The translations under genes were made by a program, and so were the position numbers. DNA of 64,000 bases, taken from assembly GCA_034661035.1 (NCBI GenBank), contig JAYEKM010000008.1, forward strand, positions 1-64,000. The letters run 5' to 3'. The DNA comes from JAGYLJ01 sp034661035. Its GTDB lineage: Bacteria > Patescibacteriota > Minisyncoccia > Phycocordibacterales > UBA12079. The notes under the pieces are model-generated. The model did no database searches and was not told the DNA's origin. It worked only from the letters and a program-made list of their open reading frames with translations. This document shows positions 49,286 to 58,644 of this stretch, piece after piece; the stretch's first letter is position 1, and every line of letters starts with the position of its first letter.

Positions 49286-50248
49286 ATGAACTTAAAAAAA
49301 ATAAAAAGTGATATAAAAGGGCCTGTCTTTCCAATTATTACTCCATTTACAAAAAAACATGGGGTAGACTATAAGAAGGTAAGAGAATACATAGATTTTT
49401 TATATCAAGGCGGTGCTAGAATTTTTCATGTCATGGTTCATTCCAGCAGAATTGGACTTCTGTCTGAAAAGGAGATTATCAAGTTAAATAAAACTGTTAC
49501 AAATCATACAAAATCAAAATATAAAGATTGTATTGTAATTGCAAGTGGACCAATTATAGGGTCTACTCGTCTTAATATTAAGATAGCAGAGGAAGCTGAA
49601 AAAGCAGGGGCAGATATAATAGGAATAATTTTTTCCGAAAGATATTACTTTAAAGATCAAATCGTAAAATATTACAAAGAAATAGCTACCAGAGTAAAGA
49701 TAGGGATTCTTATTCATGAAGAACAATTAAATTCAATTCACGGAACTAAAAAAGCTCAATTTCCTCTTGATGTCCTTGATAAAATTGCTGGTATAAAAAA
49801 CGTAGTTGCAATTAAAGAAGATTCAAAAAATCATGAATTTAGCTTAAAAACTATTAAATTGCTAAAAGAAAGACTCGCTATCATTGTTTCAGGAGCTGCA
49901 AAAAAACAATTCTTGGCAAGTGCTCCATATGGCTGTCACGCTTATCTAGTTGGGGTTGGTAATTTTGCCCCGTTAGTAGCCACACAATTTTACAAATATT
50001 ATTTAGAAGGTAATTTAGAAATGTGTAATGAAATAATAAATGAAATAGAAACACCGTTTCTTCAAATTGCAAAAGAATTAGGTTGGCATATCGGGTTAAA
50101 ATCAGCCATGGAAATAACCAGGGTTATGAACAGAGATGAGAGACCACCATTAGAAAAATTATCTTTAACTCAACATAAAAAAATAGAAAGTGTTTTGAAA
50201 CAGATACAAAATAAATCTATCTGGAAAAAAGTGAATAAACAAAAATGA
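49286..50248 (+). CDS. DapA/NanA-family aldolase or lyase, atypical active site
   Basis: The 320-residue TIM-barrel protein has GPVFPIITPFTKKHGVDYKK (11-30), ADIIGIIF near 110 and the Schiff-base lysine in VVAIKEDS near 174, with IVSGAAKKQF afterwards. The usual substrate-carboxylate loop GTTGE reads HSSRIG, and the catalytic tyrosine normally in the IYNxP segment is replaced (ILIHEEQLNS). N-acetylneuraminate lyase and dihydrodipicolinate synthase share this fold. In this cluster a role in nonulosonate metabolism is plausible. It overlaps the next gene by four bases. Confidence 0.75.
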   Translation: MNLKKIKSDIKGPVFPIITPFTKKHGVDYKKVREYIDFLYQGGARIFHVMVHSSRIGLLSEKEIIKLNKTVTNHTKSKYKDCIVIASGPIIGSTRLNIKIAEEAEKAGADIIGIIFSERYYFKDQIVKYYKEIATRVKIGILIHEEQLNSIHGTKKAQFPLDVLDKIAGIKNVVAIKEDSKNHEFSLKTIKLLKERLAIIVSGAAKKQFLASAPYGCHAYLVGVGNFAPLVATQFYKYYLEGNLEMCNEIINEIETPFLQIAKELGWHIGLKSAMEITRVMNRDERPPLEKLSLTQHKKIESVLKQIQNKSIWKKVNKQK

Positions 50249-51756
50249 AATTAAAACAAGCCACAGAGATAATAATTGATATTGAAAATTTAGTCCCTGT
50301 AGACCAAATAGAATTTAAGGATATCAAAATATGGCCATTGATTAGATCTGAAATATGGAAACAGCTAACCAACCCTGTAAAAGAAAGAAGTTCCTTAGAA
50401 AGTTCAGCGTCAACTAACAAAAATTATTTCGAAAAAATTATTTCGAAAATATTAAGAGTATTCACTTACACAAAATATTCTCTTTTCAAAAAAAAACAAA
50501 AACAAAAACAAGTTATCTTTCTTCCTTCCCCTAACAACAGATGGGAAAAAGTTAACGGGCAATATCTTAAACCTTTTTCTAATAGTTTACAGGACATTTT
50601 GAGAGAAATGAAAATTAAATCTATCATACTTAATTATTCGTCAACAAATCCTAAACCTCTCTACGGAAATTTTTATCATATACGAAAAGAAATTGAACAT
50701 GCTCATTCAACACAAAGAATATTACTGCTTCTGGAAAAAATCTTTAATTTAAACAAAAAACCAAGTAAAGTTTACCACTGGGACACATTGATTAAATTTA
50801 TTAGTTTTAAATATCCTATTTTATCATTAGATAAACAGTCTATAATTGATCAAACAAATAACATAATTTCTTATGAAAAAATATTCAAAAAAATATTCAA
50901 AAAGATCAAACCAAAATTATGCTTTTTAATATGCTATTATTGTCCAATAAACATGGGTTATATAAAAGCGTGTAGATCATTAGGGATAAAAAGTGTTGAA
51001 ATCCAACATGGACAACAAGGTGATTTTCATGGAATGTACACCCATTGGACCAAATTACCTCAAAACGGTTATGAACTTCTCCCTTCACATTGGTGGAGTT
51101 GGGGAAATAAATCTGCGGAACGAATTAATAATTGGTCTAAAACAGTACACCCCGAACATCAGGCCATTGTAGGAGGAAATCCATGGATAGCTAAAAATAT
51201 CAATCAAGATTATAAAATAGATGACACTTATATTGATAAATTAGAAAAGATATTGACATTAAAAAATAAAATTAATGTTTTGGTTGCATTACAGCCAATT
51301 GAAATACCGATAAGTAATACTCTTTTTGAAGCAATTAAGAATTCCCCTTCAAAAATTAACTGGCTTATCAGACTACATCCAGCAATGAGTAAACAAAAAA
51401 ATGAAATTGAACAATTCCTTAAAAAAACTAACAACAAAAATATTGATATTGATTATAATTATAAAATACCATTATTTAATATTCTAAAAAGAGTTGATTT
51501 TCTTATCACACCATGGTCATCAATAGCATATGAAGCACTTTTATTTAAAGTTCACCCAATCATTATTCACCCAAACGGAAAAGATACTTTTACTGAATAT
51601 ATAAACGAAGGATTGTTTACTTACGCCGATTCTTCACAGAAAATAATAAATGTAATAGAAACAAATAAAAATAAATTTATATTTAATGAAAAACAATATT
51701 ATATAGAGATAGATATATTTAAAATAAAAAATTTATTAAAAAAAATAATAAAATAA
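50245..51756 (+). CDS. GT-B-fold glycosyltransferase, capsule/polysialyltransferase-like
   Basis: The 503-residue protein has a weakly conserved N-terminal half and a C-terminal GT-B-like half with VEIQHGQQGDFHGMYTHWT (about 250), VGGNPWIAKN (about 310), NWLIRLHPAM (about 371) and FLITPWSSIAYEALLFKVHP (about 418-437). The HG, RxHP and S-S-x-x-E motifs resemble those of bacterial sialyl- and polysialyl-transferases and capsule synthesis proteins. Given the CMP-sugar genes upstream, transfer of a nonulosonate is a reasonable guess. Confidence 0.65.
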   Translation: MKLKQATEIIIDIENLVPVDQIEFKDIKIWPLIRSEIWKQLTNPVKERSSLESSASTNKNYFEKIISKILRVFTYTKYSLFKKKQKQKQVIFLPSPNNRWEKVNGQYLKPFSNSLQDILREMKIKSIILNYSSTNPKPLYGNFYHIRKEIEHAHSTQRILLLLEKIFNLNKKPSKVYHWDTLIKFISFKYPILSLDKQSIIDQTNNIISYEKIFKKIFKKIKPKLCFLICYYCPINMGYIKACRSLGIKSVEIQHGQQGDFHGMYTHWTKLPQNGYELLPSHWWSWGNKSAERINNWSKTVHPEHQAIVGGNPWIAKNINQDYKIDDTYIDKLEKILTLKNKINVLVALQPIEIPISNTLFEAIKNSPSKINWLIRLHPAMSKQKNEIEQFLKKTNNKNIDIDYNYKIPLFNILKRVDFLITPWSSIAYEALLFKVHPIIIHPNGKDTFTEYINEGLFTYADSSQKIINVIETNKNKFIFNEKQYYIEIDIFKIKNLLKKIIK

Positions 51757-51757
51757 A

Positions 51758-53458
51758 ATGGAAACAGCACCAATTACATTGTTTGTATATAATCGCCCAA
51801 AGCATACAAAAAAAACAGTGGAGGCTTTGCAAAAAAATTTTCTTTCAAAAGAAAGCACTCTTTTTATATTTTCTGATGGATATAAAAATAAAAATGATAA
51901 AAAAAACGTTGCAAAAGTAAGAAATTACTTAAAAACAATTTCTGGTTTTAGGAAAATTACGATAATTGAAAGAAATAAGAACTTTGGTTTATCAAAATCA
52001 ATTATTTTAGGAGTAACGGAAATCATAAATAAATACAAAAAAATTATTGTACTAGAAGACGATTTAGTCACATCCCCTTATTTTTTAAGCTACATGAATA
52101 AAGGTCTTGCCTTGTATAAAGAAGAAGGTGATGTAATCAGTATACATGGTTATATCTACCCCATGAAAGGTAAATTTCCCGAAACTTTTTTTATTAAGGG
52201 GGCAGATTGTTGGGGATGGGCAACATGGAAGAGAGGGTGGGATATTTTTAATCCTGACGGAAAAAAATTATTAGAAGGACTAAAAACAAAAAAACTATCC
52301 AAACAATTTGATTTTGACAGAAATTATAATTATACTAAAATGCTAAGAAATCAAATTGACAAAAAAAATGATTCTTGGGCGATTAGATGGTACGCGTCTG
52401 CTTTTTTATCCAATAAATTAACCCTTTATCCAAAAAAATCTCTTGTGCAAAATATAGGGATAGACGATAGCGGAACTCATTGTAAAAATTCTACAACTTA
52501 TAAAGTATCTCTCTCAAATAAAGAAATTACTGTAAAAAAAATACCCATAATAGAAAATAAAAAAGTTAGAAAAAAAATTATAAAATATTTCAAATCTGTT
52601 AGAAAAAATTCTTTTTATTCTTTTCTTAAAAAAATAAGAATAGTTTTAATAAAAATCTTAAAAAATATTACCCCTCCAATCATATTAAAAATTTCCAAAA
52701 AAAAGCCTAAATATGGATTTTTTGGTAATTATAAAACGTGGAAAGAGGCTCTGAAAAGGTCAGGTGGGTATGATGATGAAAAAATTTTAGAAAAAGTGAA
52801 AGAATCATTACTCAAGATAAAAAATAGGGAAGCTGTTTACGAAAGAGATTCTTTTTTGTTTAATAAAACACAATACTCATGGCCTATCACGACATCTCTT
52901 CTTTGGGTAAAATCACAAAATAATGATGACACCTTAAACATAATAGATTTTGGAGGATCTTTAGGAAGTAGTTATTATCAAAATAAGAAATTCTTAGATT
53001 ACATAAAAAATTTGAGATGGAACATCATTGAACAGAAAAATTTTGTTCAATGTGGAAAAGAATATTTTCAGGATAATCAGTTAAAATTTTATAAAAATAT
53101 AGACGATTGTTTGAAGGAAACAAAACCTGACACTATCTTAATTTCTAGCACCATTCAGTATCTAGAAAACCCTTATAAATTTTTACAAAAAATTATAAAT
53201 TACAATTTTAAATTTATAATCTTTGATAGAACAACCTTCTTAAAAAAGAACAGTGGCGAAAGAATAACTATACAAAAAGTAAGTCCGAAAATTTATGATG
53301 CTAGCTACCCAACATGGTTTTTGAATGAGCAAAAATTTTTAGAAATTTTAAACAATAAGTACAACTTAATAGAAGATTTTTTATCTCTTCCAAACGAAAT
53401 AATACTTGGGGACAAAACAAAAGCAGTAGAAAAAGGTTTTATATTCAAAAGAAAATAA
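51758..53458 (+). CDS. Two-domain protein: glycosyltransferase plus TIGR04325-type methyltransferase
   Basis: Residues 1-~290 form a GT-A glycosyltransferase (METAPITLFVYNRPKHTKKT, VLEDDLVTSPYFLSYMNKGL as the DxD region, and ADCWGWATWKRGWDIF). Residues ~320-566 match the TIGR04325 putative methyltransferase family: YGFFGNYKTWKEALKRSGGY, YERDSFLFNKTQYSWPI, IDFGGSLGSSYYQNKKFL, ILISSTIQYLENPYKFL and FIIFDRTTFL. The two activities could glycosylate and methylate the same acceptor. The linker is basic and Lys-rich. Confidence 0.8.
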   Translation: METAPITLFVYNRPKHTKKTVEALQKNFLSKESTLFIFSDGYKNKNDKKNVAKVRNYLKTISGFRKITIIERNKNFGLSKSIILGVTEIINKYKKIIVLEDDLVTSPYFLSYMNKGLALYKEEGDVISIHGYIYPMKGKFPETFFIKGADCWGWATWKRGWDIFNPDGKKLLEGLKTKKLSKQFDFDRNYNYTKMLRNQIDKKNDSWAIRWYASAFLSNKLTLYPKKSLVQNIGIDDSGTHCKNSTTYKVSLSNKEITVKKIPIIENKKVRKKIIKYFKSVRKNSFYSFLKKIRIVLIKILKNITPPIILKISKKKPKYGFFGNYKTWKEALKRSGGYDDEKILEKVKESLLKIKNREAVYERDSFLFNKTQYSWPITTSLLWVKSQNNDDTLNIIDFGGSLGSSYYQNKKFLDYIKNLRWNIIEQKNFVQCGKEYFQDNQLKFYKNIDDCLKETKPDTILISSTIQYLENPYKFLQKIINYNFKFIIFDRTTFLKKNSGERITIQKVSPKIYDASYPTWFLNEQKFLEILNNKYNLIEDFLSLPNEIILGDKTKAVEKGFIFKRK

Positions 53459-53462
53459 ATTT

Positions 53463-54464
53463 ATGTTAAATTTTTGTACTTTATTTGATAGAAACTATTT
53501 TTATAAAGGGTTAACAATGTATAATTCTTTAAAGAATAGCTGTAATGAAGATTTTAGTCTTTGGATTTTATGTATGGACAATATTACCTATAACCTTCTG
53601 AAAAAAATGGATCTGCCAAATATAAAATTAATTACTTTGCAAGAATTTGAAACCTTAGAATTACTTAAACTAAAAAAAGAAAGAAGCTTATCAGAATATT
53701 CCTGGACATGTGCTTCTAATTTTGTCTGGTTTCTCTTGCAAAAACATAACCAAATAAAAACAATAATTTATTTAGACGCTGATATTTATTTTTTCAATAG
53801 TCCTAGTATTTTAATCGAAGAATTAAGAGACAAGGATGTTATAATAACTGAACATCGTTACACCAAAAAATACAATCAGACAGTCACCAGCGGAAAATAT
53901 TGTGTTCAATTTATGGTTTTTAAAAATAATCTAAATGGATTAAAAATTCTTAATTGGTGGCGTAAAAAATGTCTTAATTGGTGTCCAAATTCTATTAACA
54001 ATGCCAGTTTTAATGATCAAAAATATTTAGATGATTGGCCAATTCGTTTTAAAAAAATTCACGAATTACAACACCTAGGGGGGGGTGTGGCCCCTTGGAA
54101 TGTTCAACAATATATATTTTTTAATAAAAATTCTGTAATTATCGGAAAAGAAAAAGTCTCAAATAAACAATTCCCCTTGGTATTTTATCACTTTCATGAT
54201 TTTTATTTAATATCCAGAAATAAATATTACTGTTGTAAAAATTATGCATTAAGTAAAAATATTAAAAAAAATATTTATGAACCATACTTTAAAAATCTTC
54301 AGAATAGTATATTATCAACTAAAATTATAAATCCAAAATTTAACTTTGGTTTTAGAGATATCAACCTCAAAATCACTCATAGACTATATACCTATATAAT
54401 TAAAAACTATTATTTTAAAAAAATATATAAAAAATATGAACGGAAATATAAAAATAAAAGTTAG
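53463..54464 (+). CDS. Glycosyltransferase of the GT8-like (DxD) type
   Basis: The 333-residue protein starts FCTLFDRNYFYKGLTMYNSL and has the metal-binding DxD in TIIYLDADIYFFNSP (about 98-112), QFMVFKNNLNGL near 150, FNDQKYLDDWP near 187 and HFHDF near 245. This fits retaining GT-A enzymes related to family 8. The C-terminal 60 residues are very basic and Tyr/Lys-rich, perhaps a membrane-binding tail. Its 3' end overlaps the next gene by 29 bases. Confidence 0.75.
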   Translation: MLNFCTLFDRNYFYKGLTMYNSLKNSCNEDFSLWILCMDNITYNLLKKMDLPNIKLITLQEFETLELLKLKKERSLSEYSWTCASNFVWFLLQKHNQIKTIIYLDADIYFFNSPSILIEELRDKDVIITEHRYTKKYNQTVTSGKYCVQFMVFKNNLNGLKILNWWRKKCLNWCPNSINNASFNDQKYLDDWPIRFKKIHELQHLGGGVAPWNVQQYIFFNKNSVIIGKEKVSNKQFPLVFYHFHDFYLISRNKYYCCKNYALSKNIKKNIYEPYFKNLQNSILSTKIINPKFNFGFRDINLKITHRLYTYIIKNYYFKKIYKKYERKYKNKS

Positions 54465-54864
54465 ACATTCAAGAATTATAAAATTACAATCTTACAATGA
54501 TTTTCCTGATGGGAATCTAGTTATTGCTGAATCAAAAAAAAATATTCCTTTCGAAATCAAGAGAGTGTATTTTATAAATAATTTATTTAATAATGAAGCG
54601 ATCCGAGGAAAACATGCTCATAAAAAATTAAAACAGGTTATCTTTTGTATCAATGGTCATTTCACTTTACATTTGGACGATGGAAAAAACAAGCAGAAAA
54701 TTACACTGAATGATCCGTCATGTGGTATTTATCTTGGGTCAAAATTATGGCATACAATGAATAATTTTTCATCTGACTGTGTTATATTAGTTTTAGCTGA
54801 AGATTATTATGATGAAAAAGATTATATCAGAAATTATGATAATTTTTTAAAATACACAAAATAA
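54436..54864 (+). CDS. dTDP-4-oxo-6-deoxyhexose 3,4-ketoisomerase (FdtA/QdtA/WxcM-like cupin)
   Basis: The 142-residue cupin has RVYFINNLFNNEAIRGKHAH, KKLKQVIFCINGHFTLHLDD and GIYLGSKLWHTM, the FdtA-family signature with the paired catalytic His in RGKHAH. It converts the 4-keto to a 3-keto sugar for later transamination at C3, done by the aminotransferase encoded 2 bases downstream. The ATG at 54436 lies inside the previous gene. Confidence 0.85.
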   Translation: MNGNIKIKVRHSRIIKLQSYNDFPDGNLVIAESKKNIPFEIKRVYFINNLFNNEAIRGKHAHKKLKQVIFCINGHFTLHLDDGKNKQKITLNDPSCGIYLGSKLWHTMNNFSSDCVILVLAEDYYDEKDYIRNYDNFLKYTK

Positions 54865-54866
54865 AT

Positions 54867-55958
54867 ATGAAAATTCCTTTTTTTGACTATAAAAGACAGC
54901 TAAAAATTCTAAGGTTAGAAATAGACCAATGTATTAAAAATGTTTTAAATTCAGGAAAATTAATTTTAGGGGATGAGGTAAGTAAATTTGAAAATAATTT
55001 TGCCAATTTTATTGGAACTAAATATGCAATAGGAGTAAATTCAGGAACTGATGCAATCAAAATAGCTCTTAAAGCCTTGGGAGTTAAAAAAGATGATGAA
55101 ATAATAACGGTAGCCAACACAGCAATCCCAACGATAAGTGCGATAAGAGAAGTTGGAGCAATACCTAAATTTATTGATATAAAAGATAATTTTACGATGG
55201 ATGAAAATAAAATAGAAGAAAAAATAACAAAAAAGACAAAAATTATCCTACCTGTACATTTACATGGACAACCATGTAATATGAAAAAAATTGTTGAAAT
55301 CGCAAAAAAGTACAAGATTAAAGTAATAGAAGACTGTGCTCAGTCCCATGGTGCAATCTTAGAAAATAAAATAGTAGGAAGTTTTGGAAATATAAGCTGT
55401 TTTAGTTTTTACCCAACCAAAAATTTAGGAGCTTACGGTGATGCTGGAATAATTTTAACTTCCGATAAAAAATTATTTAATAGATGCAAGATGTTAAGAA
55501 CTTATGGAATAAGAGATAAATATTATTCTTATATTGAAGGATATAATAGCAGACTGGATGAAATACAGGCAGGAATATTAAATGTAAAGATAAATTATCT
55601 AAATAAATGGAATAACAATCGTCGTCAAATTGCTAAATACTATTTGAGTAATATTAAAAATAATAAAATTAAATTACCAAAAATAAAATATTTAGAGAAT
55701 CATGTTTTCCATCTTTTCGTTATAAGAACCAGTCAAAGAAAAAAACTTACTGAATATTTACTTAAACATAATATTGGATATGGGATTCACTATGAATTCC
55801 CTATCCATCTACAAACTGCTTATAATTTTTTAAATTACAAAAAAGGAAGCTTACCAATCACAGAAAAATTTTCTAAACAAATTATATCATTACCTATATT
55901 CCCAGAATTAACAAAAAAAGAAGTTGAATATGTAACAAATGTTATAAATAAATTCTAA
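54867..55958 (+). CDS. DegT/DnrJ/EryC1/StrS sugar aminotransferase (FdtB/QdtB-like)
   Basis: The 363-residue PLP enzyme has GTKYAIGVNSGTDAIKIALK near 48-67, LPVHLHGQPCNM near 128, EDCAQSHGA near 153 and FSFYPTKNLGAYGDAG near 177, the last containing the PLP-binding lysine. With FdtA just upstream it probably makes dTDP-3-amino-3,6-dideoxyhexose (Fuc3N or Qui3N). The N-acetyltransferase (FdtC/QdtC) that would finish this sugar is not seen in the window. Confidence 0.9.
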   Translation: MKIPFFDYKRQLKILRLEIDQCIKNVLNSGKLILGDEVSKFENNFANFIGTKYAIGVNSGTDAIKIALKALGVKKDDEIITVANTAIPTISAIREVGAIPKFIDIKDNFTMDENKIEEKITKKTKIILPVHLHGQPCNMKKIVEIAKKYKIKVIEDCAQSHGAILENKIVGSFGNISCFSFYPTKNLGAYGDAGIILTSDKKLFNRCKMLRTYGIRDKYYSYIEGYNSRLDEIQAGILNVKINYLNKWNNNRRQIAKYYLSNIKNNKIKLPKIKYLENHVFHLFVIRTSQRKKLTEYLLKHNIGYGIHYEFPIHLQTAYNFLNYKKGSLPITEKFSKQIISLPIFPELTKKEVEYVTNVINKF

Positions 55959-55979
55959 AACTTATTCATAAAAATATAA

Positions 55980-56699
55980 ATGAAAAATAGAATAATGAAC
56001 ATAATTTTAAATATAAAATTCAAAAAAGAATTTGAATTATTTGAAAAACTATCTAATAAAGATAACAGATTTGATATTGACTGGGAGAATAGAAAATACC
56101 ATGCAAATGATAATACAGAAAAAACCAAGTTTGATTCTCATTATATCTATCATCCAGCATGGGCTGCGAGAATTTTGGCACAAACAAAACCAAAAAAACA
56201 CATCGATATATCCTCTACTCTACATTTTTGTTCGGTTGTTTCAGCTTTTATACCAATAGAATTTTATGATTATAGACCAGCAAATATTAATTTAAATAAT
56301 TTAACTTCAAAAAAAGCTAATATCAATTCCCTTCCTTTTACAGATAATAGCGTTAAATCCCTGTCTTGTATGCATACAGTTGAACACATAGGATTAGGTA
56401 GATATGGTGATGAAATTGATCCAAACGGAGATTTGAAGGCAATAAGTGAGTTAAAAAGAGTTCTTGCTATAGAAGGAAATCTATTATTTGTTGTACCTGT
56501 TGGGAAGCCAAAAATTGTATTTAATGCACATAGAATATATTCTTATAACCAAATAATAGAATATTTCAAAGATTTTAAATTACAGAACTTTTCATTAATA
56601 ACGGATAAAGGCCAATTTATTTTTAATTCAAATAAAGAAAATACCGATAATCAAAAATATGGTTGTGGGTGTTTTTGGTTTAAAAAAACAAAATTATGA
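55980..56699 (+). CDS. DUF268-family putative methyltransferase
   Basis: The 239-residue protein has HIDISSTLHFCSVVSAFIPI near 74-93, SLPFTDNSVKSLSCMHTVEH near 116-135, then IGLGRYGDEIDPNGDLKAIS and FNAHRIYS, the DUF268 signature. It resembles class I methyltransferases with a changed SAM loop. It overlaps the next gene by four bases. The substrate is presumably a sugar of this cluster. Confidence 0.8.
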   Translation: MKNRIMNIILNIKFKKEFELFEKLSNKDNRFDIDWENRKYHANDNTEKTKFDSHYIYHPAWAARILAQTKPKKHIDISSTLHFCSVVSAFIPIEFYDYRPANINLNNLTSKKANINSLPFTDNSVKSLSCMHTVEHIGLGRYGDEIDPNGDLKAISELKRVLAIEGNLLFVVPVGKPKIVFNAHRIYSYNQIIEYFKDFKLQNFSLITDKGQFIFNSNKENTDNQKYGCGCFWFKKTKL

Positions 56700-57598
56700 T
56701 AATAGTAAAAATAATGGGAGGAGTAGGTAATCAAATGTTCCAATATGCTCTAGGAAAAAACTTGTCTTTCTTAAAAAACGTAGACGTAAAATTTGACATT
56801 ACTTGGTTTGATAAATTTGAAAAAGATACTGTCCCTCGTTATTACAGCTTACAAGAATTTAACATTACTGAAAAGATAGCAACCAAAAAAGAAATAGGGA
56901 AAATGGAAAAATATAAAAAAATTAACGGTAGACGTAATTTTTTACACAATTTTTTCATAGCTAATGATTCTATTTACGTAAGAGAGAGAAGTACTAATTT
57001 CGATAAAAGAATATTAGAGGTAAAAGATAATACATATTTGTATGGTTATTGGCAAAGCGAAAAATATTTTAAAAATGTGAGAGATATAGTTCGTAAAGAA
57101 TTTGTTCTTAAAAACAAACCTAGTAATAACTTTAAAGAAAGTATTAAATTGATAAATGAATTTGATAATAATTCTGTATCAATACATATAAGACGTGGTG
57201 ATTATACTCTTAATAAGATTAAAAAAACAATAGGACTATGCCCCTTAGATTATTATTATAAAGCAATCAAATTTATTAAAAAAAATATTAAAAATCCTAT
57301 GTTTTTTATATTTACAGATGATGTTGAATGGGTTAAAAAAAATTTAAGAATAAATGACTCTATAAAATTTATTTCCAGAAGCAAGGTGATAAGTACAGAA
57401 AGTAAAAATAAAGACTATGAAGAACTAATCTTAATGAGTAGATGTAAAAATAATATTATAGCAAACAGTTCTTTTGGTTGGTGGGGAGCTTGGTTAAATA
57501 ATAATCCTAATAAAATTGTTATTACTCCAAAACAGTGGTTTAAAAAACAAACAATGAACTCAGATGATATCCCTTTAAAATCTTGGTTAAGAATTTAA
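56696..57598 (+). CDS. Alpha-1,2-fucosyltransferase-like glycosyltransferase (GT11)
   Basis: The 300-residue protein starts IIVKIMGGVGNQMFQYALGK and has SVSIHIRRGDYTL (about 161-173, motif I of alpha-1,2-fucosyltransferases), DYYYKAIKFI, FFIFTDDVEWVKKNL (about 202) and NIIANSSFGWWGAWLN (about 256-271). The family adds fucose or related sugars in alpha-1,2 or alpha-1,3 linkage. No GDP-fucose synthesis genes are visible here. Confidence 0.92.
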   Translation: MIIVKIMGGVGNQMFQYALGKNLSFLKNVDVKFDITWFDKFEKDTVPRYYSLQEFNITEKIATKKEIGKMEKYKKINGRRNFLHNFFIANDSIYVRERSTNFDKRILEVKDNTYLYGYWQSEKYFKNVRDIVRKEFVLKNKPSNNFKESIKLINEFDNNSVSIHIRRGDYTLNKIKKTIGLCPLDYYYKAIKFIKKNIKNPMFFIFTDDVEWVKKNLRINDSIKFISRSKVISTESKNKDYEELILMSRCKNNIIANSSFGWWGAWLNNNPNKIVITPKQWFKKQTMNSDDIPLKSWLRI

Positions 57599-57609
57599 AA
57601 TTATATGAT

Positions 57610-58644
57610 ATGAAAACGAGATTAAAAAATCCAAAAGTTACTGTTATAATGCCAGTTTATAATAGTGAGAAATATTTAAGAAAAGCTATTGAAAGTATTC
57701 TTAATCAGACTTTTACTGATTTTGAATTTTTAATTATTAACGATGGGTCAACAGACAGTAGTGAAGAAATAATTAAATCTTATGATGACCCAAGAATTAA
57801 ATTCATAAATAATCAAAAAAATATAGGAGTTGCAAAATCATCAAATATTGGCCTAAATTCAGCAAGGGGAGAATACATAGCCAAAATGGATTCTGACGAT
57901 ATAAGTCTTCCGAAAAGGTTAGAAATTCAGGTTAATTTTATGGATAAAAATTATAAAGTTGGGGCTATAGGAGGATGGGTTAAAATAATAGGAAAAAAAT
58001 TTAAAAAATATATTAAGACACCCTGCAATTTTGAAAAAATAAAAGCGACAATTCTATTTAAAAATGTATTAGCTAATCCAACAGCAATGATACGAAGTTC
58101 TGTGCTAACTAAACATAAAATAAGATACAATGAAAGTCTAAGACTTTCTGAAGATTATGATATGTGGACAAAAATTATTAGGTATTCCCCTATCATAAAC
58201 CTAAATAAAATCTTGTTATTCTATAGAATTCATCCAAAAAGTGTTAGTAGATTATACTCCGATGTTCAAACAAAAAAATCATCTGAAATAAAATTAAAAC
58301 AATTAGAAAATTTAAAAATTATACCGACAGAGGAAGAAAAGAATTTGCATATAAATACTTATAAACCAAGGGGTTTTGAAATAAGTAATTTTCTAAATAA
58401 GAAAGAGGCTTGGTTATTAAAACTGGTAAATCAAAATAAAAAAGTTGACTATGTGAAAGAATCTTACTTTTTAAAGATTGTAGGGAAACAATGGCTTTTA
58501 GCATGTAGCGTAAATGCAAATTATGATTTTAAAATTTTTAAGCTATTTTGGAAATCTGATTTAAGAAAGAAACTAGATTGGACTGATATAGAAAACTGGA
58601 AAATTTTAACTCGTTTTTTCTTCAAATGTTTACTGAAAAACTAA
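57610..58644 (+). CDS. Family 2 glycosyltransferase
   Basis: The ATG at 57610 is preferred to a TTG at 57583 inside the previous gene. The 344-residue protein has the GT2 start VTVIMPVYNSEKYLRKAIES, FLIINDGSTDSSEEII near 43, the DxD in AKMDSDDISLPKRLE near 94, and SEDYDMW near 181. It is the last plus-strand gene of the cluster and overlaps the convergent gene at 58641 by four bases. Confidence 0.9.
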   Translation: MKTRLKNPKVTVIMPVYNSEKYLRKAIESILNQTFTDFEFLIINDGSTDSSEEIIKSYDDPRIKFINNQKNIGVAKSSNIGLNSARGEYIAKMDSDDISLPKRLEIQVNFMDKNYKVGAIGGWVKIIGKKFKKYIKTPCNFEKIKATILFKNVLANPTAMIRSSVLTKHKIRYNESLRLSEDYDMWTKIIRYSPIINLNKILLFYRIHPKSVSRLYSDVQTKKSSEIKLKQLENLKIIPTEEEKNLHINTYKPRGFEISNFLNKKEAWLLKLVNQNKKVDYVKESYFLKIVGKQWLLACSVNANYDFKIFKLFWKSDLRKKLDWTDIENWKILTRFFFKCLLKN

